Shown piece by piece: positions 1 to 9,539 of a stretch of 64,000 nt of DNA; the first letter of the stretch is position 1, and each line of letters begins with the position of its first letter. Location: contig CM042151.1 of the NCBI GenBank assembly GCA_023376005.1, positions 79,766,917-79,830,916 of the forward strand, in the 5' to 3' direction. The DNA is from Doryteuthis pealeii. Its lineage: Eukaryota > Mollusca > Cephalopoda > Myopsida > Loliginidae. The notes under the pieces are model-generated. The model was not told the DNA's origin. It worked only from the letters and a program-made list of their open reading frames with translations, and searched no databases. A program made the position numbers and the translations under genes.

Positions 1-195
1 CCGGTAACCCTCTTACCCTTACGCGTAGTAGTATTAGGAATTTCTTTCAGGTTTTTCTTGTCATAAAGATAAAAATGTAAGGGTTAAACAGATTCGTAAC
101 TTTCTTGTTCGCTTGTCGCCTACGCACTCTCAAACTGAATCGGCTGTCGGTCTTATCAATATGCGTACTAGTGGGCATACCGACAGGGTGTCACA

Positions 196-229
<34 letters not shown>

Positions 230-278
230 CAACCTCTCCGAACGAGCAGGATGCAACACAAGGTCAATTTCTTAAGCG
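1..278. other. Intergenic, with a (TA)n tract
   Basis: No gene is visible. A pure TA dinucleotide run lies at about 196-222, followed by a short ACAC stretch. The short open frames here run through the microsatellite and have no protein character. Confidence 0.6.
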
Positions 279-616
<338 letters not shown>

Positions 617-699
617 GATTGGAGTGGCTTCTTTGTTTAATGATATATCAAACTTCATGTGTTATTTAAAGCCAAAGGCATCCTTGTAGATAAACAATA

Positions 700-990
700 A
701 TGATACTATTTAACCCATAGCTGTGAGGATGAGGGGGGGTTTCATACCTTTCCCAAGGGTATTAGTCCAAAAGTGAATGTAATAGCATTACTAGAGTTCA
801 CACTCACTATGATGTTGCAGTCCAGCATGTTAGCCACAATGCCACTGGGACTCCCCTCCCCCATAGCTGGAGGGAGAATAGTTGGATTCATACTTTTCCA
901 GGAATACTAATGTTATGTTAAATGCAAACTGATTTGTTCGGGATTTAAACTTAGGTAGCCAAGTCCATTATGGTACAAGGGCCTCTTATA
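700..990 (-). mobile_element. Two partial SINE-B copies
   Basis: Two diverged SINE-B fragments lie head to tail. One is at about 706-860 (TTTAACCCATAGCTG and TTTCCCAAGGGTATTAG blocks) and one at about 861-990 (CCATAGCTGGAGGGAGAAT block, then a degraded head). Both have the minus orientation. No TSD was recognised. Confidence 0.55.
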
Positions 991-1729
991 TAACACTAAA
1001 AATTCTCTAATATCATCTCTTTATTTCCTGTAAATATTTATTAATACTAAATCAAATTTGTTTTTATAATGACCACAACCAGAGAAAAATCAAAAGTTTT
1101 TAATTTTATTTAAAATTGTAAAATTCTGGCTTTACTTGTAAATCTGTAAATGAAAATAAAAGAATTTAAAAGAAGTATATTTATTGTCAATTTCTTTATT
1201 CTTATTTATTTTTTTTTGGTTTTGATGAAGGAAAAAAGAAAAAGAAAGATCACTTACCTATTATTTTAACGGATGCTACTTACCTTACATAGAATTATAA
1301 TGAATGGTGAGAAAACAAGAAATTGTGAACAGTAAAACTGGTGTTACAAGAGGTTTAATGTTTTAGGTTTAAAGTTAGCTGGTTATTCTTGGTGTGTGTT
1401 CCTAGGGTTAAAAGCAAACCCTATCATTGTTGGTCGCGCTGAAAAGGAATTCAAGAAAAGAAAAGGAAAAGACGAAGACAAGAGGTAGAATTAGGATTTA
1501 AGCTTTATTCATGGATCATAACTACCATGTGGTAATTCCTTTCTGGCCAGTAGTAGTTCGAATGGCTGAAAGATTATGGGGTTGGAAGTGGGTCTTTTTT
1601 TCTGCACATACTCGGAGGGTTCTTCTGGTGTTCATGGAAGTTTATTTTTTTATTTTTTCTATTTTAATTTTATTTTAATCCCCACAAGCTACATAAGTAA
1701 ATAGGAAATCTCAAGCAACCACATTGATG
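991..1729. other. AT-rich intergenic, nothing recognised
   Basis: AT-rich sequence with homopolymer runs and no open frame of interest. No conserved repeat block seen elsewhere in the window was recognised here. Confidence 0.5.
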
Positions 1730-1734
1730 GAATG

Positions 1735-2112
1735 AAGGAACGAATGAATGAAAGAAGGCAGTAAAATTGAAATAAGGAGATTGAATTAATGAAAGAGGGA
1801 AGTAAGGAGATTGAATGAATGAAGGAACGAATGAATGAAAGAGGGAAGTAAGGAGATTGAATGAATGAAGGAACGAATGAATGAAAGAGGGAAGTAAGGA
1901 GATTGAATGAATGAAGGAACGAATTGAATGAAAGAGGGAAGTAAGGAGATTGAATGAATGAATGAAGGAACGAATTTGAATGAAAGAGGGAAGTAAGGAG
2001 ATTGAATGAATGAAGGAACGAATTTGAATGAAAGAGGGAAGTAAGGAGATTGAATGAATGAAGGAACGAATTTGAATGAAAGAGGGAAGTAAGGAGATTG
2101 AATGAATGAAGT
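1735..2112. repeat. 48-bp minisatellite, about 7 units
   Basis: Tandem units carry GGAACGAATTTGAATG and AGAGGGAAGTAAGGAG. The phase is exactly 48 bp in the right half (TGAAAGAGGG at 1981 and again at 2029). Left units are slightly shorter because GAATTTGAATG is GAATGAATG there. The internal GAATGAAT pattern suggests growth from a tetranucleotide. The long minus-strand open frames here encode repeated FIHSISLLPS-type peptides and are by-products of the repeat. Confidence 0.95.
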
Positions 2113-2184
2113 AACTGTGATGGAGAACGAAGCGGCAATGCACGGAAACTGCCGTTTTCAGTGAGGAAAAGAGCAATACATTGT

Positions 2185-2262
2185 CTTGCCTGCCAGAGTC
2201 GAACCCACATCCTCCCGAATGCAAGAAATGAGATTTGGGCATTGAGCAGACGCGAAGTTCGG
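2185..2262 (-). mobile_element. tRNA-like SINE head, degenerate
   Basis: On the minus strand 2193-2208 reads as a good B-box context (GTGGGTTCGACTCTGG, containing GGTTCGAnnC), typical of a tRNA or a tRNA-derived SINE. An A-box at the expected distance (near 2240-2255) is poor and no cloverleaf can be drawn. A SINE head is more likely than a working tRNA gene. Confidence 0.35.
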
Positions 2263-2460
2263 TTCAGGTGCCTGGATGTTGGGAGGCTACTTCCATAAGT
2301 AGCTGGAATCTAAGGAGAATGACAGAATCAGAGTGGCGCGTGCACCGGCAGAGACTAAATGACGTAAGACTTTAGTTGAAACTAGTGAGAAAAGATAAAA
2401 GAACAGTGACAAACTTAGCCAGTTTGCGGCGGACTTGATTGTGGACCCCACTCAACACAG

Positions 2461-2495
<35 letters not shown>

Positions 2496-2897
2496 CAACA
2501 AAGTAACAAACGACAGCCAGAAAGGATGATGTATATACCACTTTCCACCCTGCCAAAAAAAAAAAAAAATTAAAAAAAATTGTATATTTGTGTATATATA
2601 AATGATATCCTTTTTATTAATTATGTTATTTGTTTCTTACTGTTTCTTCTACCAACAAAAAGTACAATATTGCCCTTATCAAGTAAGCCTTTCTGCTCTC
2701 CCTTTTATTCACTAGATCACCAAAGATAAGCAGCAATGATCCTGTTCAGTTTTTAATTAGGTGACATTTCAAGCAACAGCCGGTACTATATAAGTGTTCT
2801 TATATAAAAATGATTTGATTCAGCATCAAATGACCAAAAAAGGGTTGATATGCCATAAAACAAATCAATCAATCTTCTTTTTCCCCAATATGTGAAT
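2263..2897. other. Intergenic with poly-T and a retroposon tail relic
   Basis: No gene seen. A poly-T run of about 33 bases lies at 2462-2495 and a poly-A tract near 2555-2568. At about 2815-2870 there is an isolated plus-strand retroposon tail (GGTTGATATGCCATAAAAC followed by AATC repeats). It matches the 3' end of SINE-A and of the LINE at 12.4 kb. Confidence 0.55.
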
Positions 2898-3824
2898 ATA
2901 CAGGGGGGGGGGGCTGAAAAGTTGATATGATGATGTCTTCTTTGACCAATGGGATGCAAACAATGGAAGAAGTGTGGACCGCAACGGAGACTATATTGAA
3001 AAAATAAACTACATTTGGTCACAATATATGAAGGTTGGCTGAAAAGCTCATGTCTGGTGTTGATGTCTTTTTTGACCAATGGGAACAAAGCACTGCAACA
3101 CAGGTTGAAGACTGCCCTGTCGGTGGGGCATTAGAATGCAACGACTGCACCTCTGCAGAAGGGTAAGACTCCCCACATTGGGGCCACCTGTTGGCCGTGG
3201 GTTGCGACCCGTGATACTTAAGGATAGAGCCCAGATGGATGAGCAGTTCATGACTTGCAATACTCCACTTTGGCCCTATCTTGGGCTAGACGGGCGGTCG
3301 GAGAAAGGCCCCCTCCGATCAATCAGCTGGTCACATCAAGCCCAAAAACCTATATGATTTTCCCAACCCTATTGCCCTTATGGCAAGCCCCAACCCCTTT
3401 TTATCATATGGGTGCTAGAAGGTGGTGACTGAGGGTCTACATGTCCTGGGAATGATGTTAAACTCTATCTGATGGTGAGGTTCCAGTTTTGGAGGTTTGA
3501 GGAATAGGGAGCAACCCTTAATCCCCATTGCTCCCTGGTCCACTCTGACCCAGAGTGGTAGTACCTGTTAGGGTCCCAACAATGGGTTAAATAGAAAAAC
3601 ATGAGTTGATAAACAAAATTGTATTATGCATTAAGAATTAATTTATTTCACAACTTTATCGGCATTAAATGACCCACCGAGCTTGATATGCCGTAAAACA
3701 AAACAAACCAAACCAACAGGTTGAAGAGGCGTGTAGAGCGTAAGGAGGACAATATTGAAAAATAAACTTCAATTGGTCACATTTCATGAGTCGGCCTATG
3801 AACTTTTCAGCTGACTCTTGTATA
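2898..3824 (+). mobile_element. Deleted mariner-like element, split by a SINE
   Basis: The left end (near 2898-2927, GGCTGAAAAGTTGATATG) and the right end (near 3796-3824, CCTATGAACTTTTCAGCTGA) are inverted copies of a mariner-style terminal repeat. TA flanks both sides. The interior at 2935-3040 still encodes fragments resembling a mariner transposase C-terminus, with FFDQW followed by GDYIEK. The catalytic domain is absent, so the element cannot encode an active transposase. A SINE-A copy interrupts it at 3112-3716. Confidence 0.65.
3112..3716 (+). mobile_element. SINE-A copy, full length, inserted in mariner
   Basis: A ~605-bp element starts at CTGCCCTGTCGGTGGGGC and ends in GGTTGATATGCCGTAAAAC-like sequence with AAAC/AACC repeats. 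It is bounded by an 11-bp TSD, CAGGTTGAAGA, at 3101-3111 and 3717-3727, so both ends are defined. It has no tRNA-like head. Its body carries CTGCACCTCTGCAG (self-complementary), CCACCTGTTGGCCGTGGG and GGTCCACTCTGACCC blocks found in all copies. The insertion post-dates the surrounding mariner copy. Confidence 0.85.
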
Positions 3825-3929
3825 TGTTATAATTTAATTTTTTTTCAAATGAATGAAGCAGATTGTAAGACTATTGCAACACAATCTTCCATTATTGTGT
3901 AGTTGTTTCTTAAGAGATTTTTTTTATTA

Positions 3930-4267
3930 TGGTGGGCTGAAGAAGAATAAAGTTCTATCTACTGTTGATGACTTTTTTGACAAACAATGAAAAACCAATG
4001 GAAGATGTGTGTGGACTACAAAGGAGATTATATTGAAAAAAATGCATCTCATTTGGTCACAATATATGAGGGTGGACTGAAATGTTCATATGATGATGTC
4101 ATACCTGCTGTCAATTATTTTTTTTTTTTTTTTTACCAATGGGATCCAAGCACTGTAATACCAATGGAAGAAGTATGTGGACTACAAGGAGGATGATGTT
4201 AAAAAATAAACCTTCATTTTATGAATGTATCTTGGTCATCCTATGAACTTTTCAGCTGATTCTCGTA
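3930..4267 (+). mobile_element. Second mariner-like 3' relic
   Basis: Two repeats of the transposase C-terminal fragment occur (VDYKGDYIEK at about 4010-4040, a decayed second version at about 4155-4200). The copy ends in the same terminal repeat as its neighbour (CCTATGAACTTTTCAGCTGA, about 4238-4257) followed by TA. A poly-T tract at 4117-4134 interrupts it. Stops and the missing catalytic domain make it non-functional. Confidence 0.6.
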
Positions 4268-4904
4268 ACACAGGTAAAGTTGTTTTGTCAAAACATGAGT
4301 AGTTTGAAAATTGAAAACTAAAAATGACCTCAATTTTTTCTTGCAGAGCATTTTCATATGAATAAAAAAAAAGCAAAAAACAAAAATTTTTTTAAAGCAA
4401 TTAATTATTTGATAATTATTCACTCTTATCTTTATAGAAAAATATTTTTTTTAATTGTTTTTTATCACTTAATTTTTTTTTTCAGATTTCATAAAATAAA
4501 ATGGGGGGTCAGGTGACCTCGTAAAAAATATTTCCCCTAATATATTTCACAAACAACCTATTTTAAACATACTTATTCACCTGTTGATGAAATTATCGAA
4601 AAGCTTGTGAAAATTTGACTCTTAAATAATTTTTCCTAGAATTCTTTAAAAAAGTCATAATTTGTTTTTGGCTATGTTAAATTTGAATTGGTTTAATGGT
4701 GCAAAAATGAAGATTGTTTTCATTCATAATTTTCATTATTTCCGTAAATTAAAATTTTTTTTAAAAAGTCATCAAGAGTTTTTTTTTTAATGTTTCTTCT
4801 GTTGAATGGTCCAAAATTTTGAAGATAATATTAACCTTTATTCAAGTTTCATTGTGTTAAATATAGGGGGAAAAGTGAATTTTACATGTCAGATTGGACA
4901 TCCC
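4268..4904 (-). mobile_element. AT-rich TA-flanked element (family T), partial
   Basis: It carries the family-T blocks in reverse order: a CTCTTATCTTTATAG block near 4422, CTCGTAAAAAATATTTCCCC near 4518, and a GTTTCATTGTGTTAAATATA block near 4845 followed by a G run. It ends GGACATCCC-TA at 4897-4906. Related ends in this family read GGTACC-TA. The left boundary is uncertain. No coding capacity is visible. Confidence 0.55.
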
Positions 4905-4906
4905 TA

Positions 4907-5035
4907 CAGGACATTAAGACACTCAGCCACTGCCTTCTAGCACATATATGATAATAGGTTGGGGCTTGCAATATGGGCAATAGGGTTGGGACAATCATAT
5001 AGGTGCTAGAGCTTGATGGGACCAGCCGATTGATC
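4907..5035 (-). mobile_element. SINE-A internal fragment, inverted
   Basis: This is the middle of SINE-A in minus orientation (a CCTTCTAGCACATATATGAT block, then GGGCAATAGGGTTGGGACAA). It stops abruptly where a plus-strand SINE-A begins, so the two form a head-to-head pair, probably by insertion near or within an older copy. Confidence 0.7.
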
Positions 5036-5612
5036 GGAGCCCTGTTGGCTGGGGCTTTAGAATACACTGACTGCACCTCTGCAGAGGGTAAGAACCCCCC
5101 TGTTGATGGTGGGTGGCGACCCGTGATGCTTAAGAACAGAATCCTGGTGGATGAGCAGTCTATGACATGCAACACTTCACTTAAGCCCTTACTTGGGCTA
5201 GACGGGCAGTCAGAGAGGCCCCTTCTGATCAGTTGGCAAGTTATATCAAGCCCTAACACCTATATGATTGCCCCAACCCTTAAAGCAAACCCCAACCCTT
5301 TTTATCCTATTGGTGATAGAAGGCCGTGGCTGAGGGTCTACATGTCCTGGGAATGACGTTAAACTCTATCTGATGATGAGGTTCTAGTTTTGGAGGTTTG
5401 GGGAATGTGGAGCACCCCTTCATCACCATTGCTCCCTGGTCAACTCTGACCCGAGTGGTAGTATCTGTTAAGGTCCCATCTAAGGGTTAAATAGAAAAAT
5501 GTGTTTATAAAAAAATTGGGTATCTATCAAGAATGAATTTATTTCAAAACTTTGTCGGCATTAAATGACCCACTGAGGTTGATATGCAGTAAAACAAACC
5601 GAACCAACAATT
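5036..5612 (+). mobile_element. SINE-A copy, near full length
   Basis: It starts at CCCTGTTGGCTGGGGC, close to the 5' end defined by the TSD-bounded copies. It runs through the standard body to GGTTGATATGCAGTAAAAC and an AAACC tail. It is more diverged than the 3.1 kb copy. The short open frames across it on both strands are chance frames in the repeat. Confidence 0.75.
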
Positions 5613-5830
5613 GATCAAAGGAGCCTCTCTCCGACTGCCCATCTAGTAAGAGCCACAGTGGTGTGTTGCATGTCATGGACTGCTCAGCCACCAGGGTAGT
5701 GTCTTTAAACATCACCAGTTGCCATTTATGGCTTATAGGTGACCCTATTGGAGGAGTGTTTTACCCCTCTGCAGAGGTGCAATTGGCATATTTACAGCCT
5801 GAGTCAACAGGGTTGCAATAGATGATAAGT
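5613..5830 (-). mobile_element. SINE-A 5' fragment, inverted
   Basis: Minus-strand 5' half of SINE-A: a CTCTCCGACTGCCCATCTAG block, CATGTCATGGACTGCTCAG, and a CCTCTGCAGAGGTGCA block. It ends near 5815 with CAACAGGG, the complement of the CCCTGT 5' end. It abuts the tail of the preceding plus-strand copy. Confidence 0.65.
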
Positions 5831-5977
5831 CTAGTAACTTTCAAGTGAGTTTCACTTTGGAGTTACTGTCTCTATTAGATCAGAATATGAAAGTAAACAA
5901 ACTCTAATGAAAGGTTATAGGTATTTACTGTAAGGAATAGACAAACATTCTTCAGAAAATTAATTGCTTATGAATTT
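5831..5977. other. Short spacer between SINE copies
   Basis: No gene or recognised repeat block. The right end contributes the TSD of the next SINE-A copy. Confidence 0.5.
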
Positions 5978-5989
5978 GAGAAATTCTTG

Positions 5990-6563
5990 GTTTGGTTTGT
6001 TTTGTTTTACGGCATATCAACCACAGTGGGTCATTTAATGCCGACAAAGTTGTGAAATAAATAAATTAATTCTTAATGCATAATACAATTTTGTTTATAA
6101 GCTCATGTTTTTCTATTCAACCCATAGATGGGACCTTAACAGGTACTACCACTCCGGGTCAGAGTGGACCAGGGAGCAATGGGGATGAAGGGGTGCTCCA
6201 CATTCCCCAACCTCCAAAACTAGAACCTCATCATCAGATAGAGTTTAACATCATTTCCAGGACATGTAGACCCTCAGCCATCGCCTTTCAGCACCCATAT
6301 GATAAAAAGGATTGGGGTTTGCCATAAGGGCAATAGGGTTGGGGCAATCATATAGGTGATAGGGCTTGATGTGGCCAACTGATTGATCAGAGGGGGCCTC
6401 TCCAACCGCCCATCTAGCCCAAGTTAGGGCCAAAGTGGAGTATTGCAAGTCATGAACTGCTCATCCACCTGGGTTCTATCCTTAAGCATCACGGGTTGCC
6501 ACCCATGGCCAACAGGTGGCCCCATTGCAGAGGTGCATTCTAACGCCCCAGTCGACAGGGCGA
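5990..6563 (-). mobile_element. SINE-A copy, full length, 12-bp TSD
   Basis: A minus-strand copy starts at its tail (GTTTTACGGCATATCAACC) and ends at the complement of the 5' end (GTCGACAGGGCG). The flanking duplication GAGAAATTCTTG is perfect at 5978-5989 and 6564-6575. The 5' end falls at the same place as in the copies at 3.1, 33.0 and 57.8 kb, which argues against random 5' truncation. Confidence 0.88.
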
Positions 6564-6575
6564 GAGAAATTCTTG

Positions 6576-7925
6576 TTGGGTTCATGAGTGAAACAAAACA
6601 AAGCTAAACATTCTACTTAGAATGTCTAAACTCAAAACTTACAAGTTCTGACCATTAAATTTGAAAAACAAAAGAAAAAAAAAAAAGATGTATTGATTTT
6701 TTCCCTAATTAAAGAGATTTTTTTAATTATTTCAATTAATGGCAAAATATCGGAAATCCTCGACCGTTCAATATAGACAAACTTGAAAACAACAGGATAT
6801 TTTATGAGACATTCTATTCTTAGATTCCCAAGTTATTAATGACACGTTGACCTGGAGGCAGTGTTATATGCTGTTGTTGGTTCCATGATATTTGTTCACT
6901 CGGTCATACCTGGCTCAGTTCCTGTGTCAAGGAGCTTAGTAAAATAAACAGGTTGATCCTATGGGACTGTTACGCCAGGCAGCACCTGCCTCCTCATTTA
7001 AAAAAGGCAGGGCCAGGTTTACTGCCCAGTGCCTGAATCACCCCCAAAAAAGGAATGCCAAAGGGATCATGCACTTTTTGCACTGGGCACTGCATTAGAT
7101 TCTGTTGCTCCCTACCTTAAAAAGTTCTTGTGACAATCTGGCCTGACAATAGGCGGAAATAGATGTTGCTCTGTCAACCATAATTGCCAGGTGACAGTCT
7201 CTACCTGATTCTCTGGCTTTTGTTAAAAACTTTTTGCAAATCCTTGGTAAAATGTAGCTGTTTAAATAAAAAAATGCCCGTCCATTGAATGAAATATTCC
7301 TTTTCAATAAACTATATACCTGTTTTTTTCTATAATGAATATAGAATCTAACAGAAATAAGAGTAAGAATAATAAGACTATAGATATTGCTGTTATAAGG
7401 AAAGGTACACAAGGTGAATACAAATTGTATATTCGGGTTAATAACTTTTATTGGTGCAATATATGAATTGTTCACAAAGTGTATGTTCAAGGAAAAGTTG
7501 CCAAACACATTCACTCGGCGGGAAATATTAGAATGTAAGAGACAAAGTTACTTAGCTCTGTTGAAGCAATGTTTCTGTAATTGTTTCTTGTTGCAGTAGT
7601 CTGTTAAGTTGCCAGGTCTTACCCCTGTGGGTGCCTAGACTAAAAGCTAAACCTGACCTTAATTCAGCCACTGCCAAAACTGTTCCGACCTCAGTGCCTG
7701 CAGATTCTGTTCTGAAGATTTAGGGCTATCTACCCCCTTGCATCTGGACTTCCAGGAACTGATTATGGGGCAGATAACCCAAATTTCCGATAAATTTTGC
7801 GATTGAATTTTGTCTGCTGGATTTAAAATTCTTAAGAGACCTATTTTAAAAAAATCTCCAAGTCAATAAAGAAATAGGATCTTAATTTGTATGTATTTAC
7901 CAGCCCCTCTGTTCCTGCAAGTTGT
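6576..7925. other. Intergenic, nothing recognised
   Basis: About 1.3 kb with no convincing gene. A 139-codon minus-strand open frame at 7095-7514 has no recognisable motif and an AT-driven composition rich in Ile, Phe, Tyr and Asn. It is treated as chance. GC is locally higher at about 6840-7060 and 7600-7760, but no repeat block from elsewhere in the window was seen. Confidence 0.45.
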
Positions 7926-8018
7926 GAAATACTGTCAATTTTAAGGTGGAATTTGAATTTAGAACTTTCCTTTTCGTAGACTGGTTGTCATACTAAAGTT
8001 AAAGAGCCTAATTGGCAC
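7926..8018 (-). mobile_element. SINE-B fragment
   Basis: The 3' part of SINE-B on the minus strand (a CTTTCCTTTTCGTAGACTGG block near 7966). It is interrupted at 8018 by the solo LTR that follows; a few SINE-like bases resume after it near 8410. Confidence 0.5.
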
Positions 8019-8405
8019 TGTAAGATTCAAAGTTAATAATTGAACAACATACAAATAAGATATGAGTAGAGATAAAAGGACACATTCATGAATGGTAAAT
8101 ACAAGATACAATATTTAGGTATAAACGAGATACCCAAATGTACATAAAATATAAATGTTACAGACATGGAACTAAAGGATAGTCCATGCTGTATAAAAGA
8201 CTTACAGTAATGTAAGGGGGGCCAAAGCCCCACTGAGAAGTGGGTAGACATAAGTCTAACCCATGTGCTCGTTCAGAGGCAGTCAGGAAAGGGAGAGAGA
8301 AGCATTTGAATCAGCCGCTTATATACCAGAGGTCCCCTGGTGGCCACAAACGGCAACACAGTGGGAAGATAACTCTTCCAGGCAAAGGGAAGATAATCCC
8401 CTACA
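8019..8405 (-). mobile_element. Solo LTR, family L1, copy 1
   Basis: A 387-bp element begins TGTAAGA and ends CCCTACA on the plus strand (TG...CA), flanked by a perfect 4-bp TSD GCAC at 8015-8018 and 8406-8409. It shares ordered blocks with 25863-26282 (ACATTCATGAATGGT, GATAGTCCATGCTGT, CTTACAGTAATGTAAG). Minus orientation is preferred because a TATA-like GGTATATAAGCGG reads on that strand about 85 bases from the end. No internal retrotransposon genes adjoin it. Confidence 0.8.
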
Positions 8406-8409
8406 GCAC

Positions 8410-9539
8410 CATTATTTAAAATGATAATTCCAACGTACGTAAAGTGACAACAACAAAAAACCGCATGAAGCAGTTACGTTGGAGTTGTATAGCCATGATC
8501 ATCTCACTGTCACTGTTGATCTTATGAAGAATCAACAGCTTTTAAGATTTTCATCATACAACGTGTGATAGCACATGCAATACCCTCATCAGCTGCTAAC
8601 TATGGATGATAACACAGTTTTGGTAGCTCAAGGCAGTACTGCCACTCCTAGCACTACCGAGCAGCTTTTGTCACAGGACAGAGTATTAAAAAATTATATA
8701 CCATAGAACAACAAAGAGAAGAAATTATAATGTTCAACTTGGAAATTTCAGACCAAGTAACCAATAAGCACCCCAGCTGGGAGCTGTTTTGAAAGGAACA
8801 CCTTTTGCTTTTCACCATAAACTCCCAGTTGTTTGTTTACAAACAATAGACGATTTTTTTGCATTAAAATTTCACTGTAAGATTTTTTAAAAGTTTGTTC
8901 ATGTATATTTACAACCCAAAGGCACATTTTTATACTAAAATAATTTACGATTTTAATTTTTAAAAATAGTTATTTATTGTTACTTGGTCCCAACATCCTT
9001 TTATTTAAATAAACATAAAAAATATTTTGTTAATAAAAACTATTTTTATTCAAATAAACATATCTGCATTTCTCTTCTGATTAAATAAAAACTATTTTAA
9101 TATAAAAATGTGTCTTTAATATAAAAACGTGTCTTTCGTTTAAAGTTTTTAAAACTTTAAAAAAATTTCTATTGAATTAACAACATGAAATTACTAATTT
9201 TTTTATTAAAATTGAAAATTACTTTAGCATGCTGTTCTGCATTTGTACCAAAATCAGTACATTCAACATTCTTTTTTTAAAAAGTATGTTTCAACTTTTT
9301 TACCATAATAATTTCATATTCAATTGGCTATGCTTTGAAATAATAATGTTATTTAAAAAAAAATATCTATTGAATTTTACATGTCATTTTTCTTCTTCAT
9401 GAAGAAGTTTGGTTCCGTTGACAGCTATGGGCATTGCATCACTCTCTCTGTCTGTCCCTCTCTCTCACACACACACAAAGGTCACTTGTTTAGGTTCATT
9501 TGGAATGATTCATTCTTTCTTGAGCAAGTTAATCTAATC
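8410..9539. other. AT-rich 3' flank of ZNF1
   Basis: No gene. Around 8800-8990 the sequence resembles 18070-18300: both have a TTGTTTACAAACAA-like block, GACGATTTTTT, then AATTTCACTGT. Around 9050-9150 it matches, inverted, 19437-19490 (GTGTCTTTCGTTTAAAGTTT). These are therefore dispersed AT-rich repeats. A CT/CA-rich tract lies at about 9437-9478. Confidence 0.5.

Noticed and set aside
1670..2242. 190- and 173-codon minus-strand ORFs with FIHSISLLPS repeats
   Set aside because: They are open frames across the 48-bp minisatellite, whose length is a multiple of three; there is no independent protein evidence.
5003..5356. 117- and 125-codon ORFs overlapping on opposite strands
   Set aside because: They run through a SINE-A copy and its inverted neighbour; equivalent frames in other SINE-A copies are broken at different places.
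7095..7514. 139-codon minus-strand ORF
   Set aside because: No motif, AT-biased composition and no start or splice context. A frame of this length is plausible by chance across 64 kb of six-frame reading.
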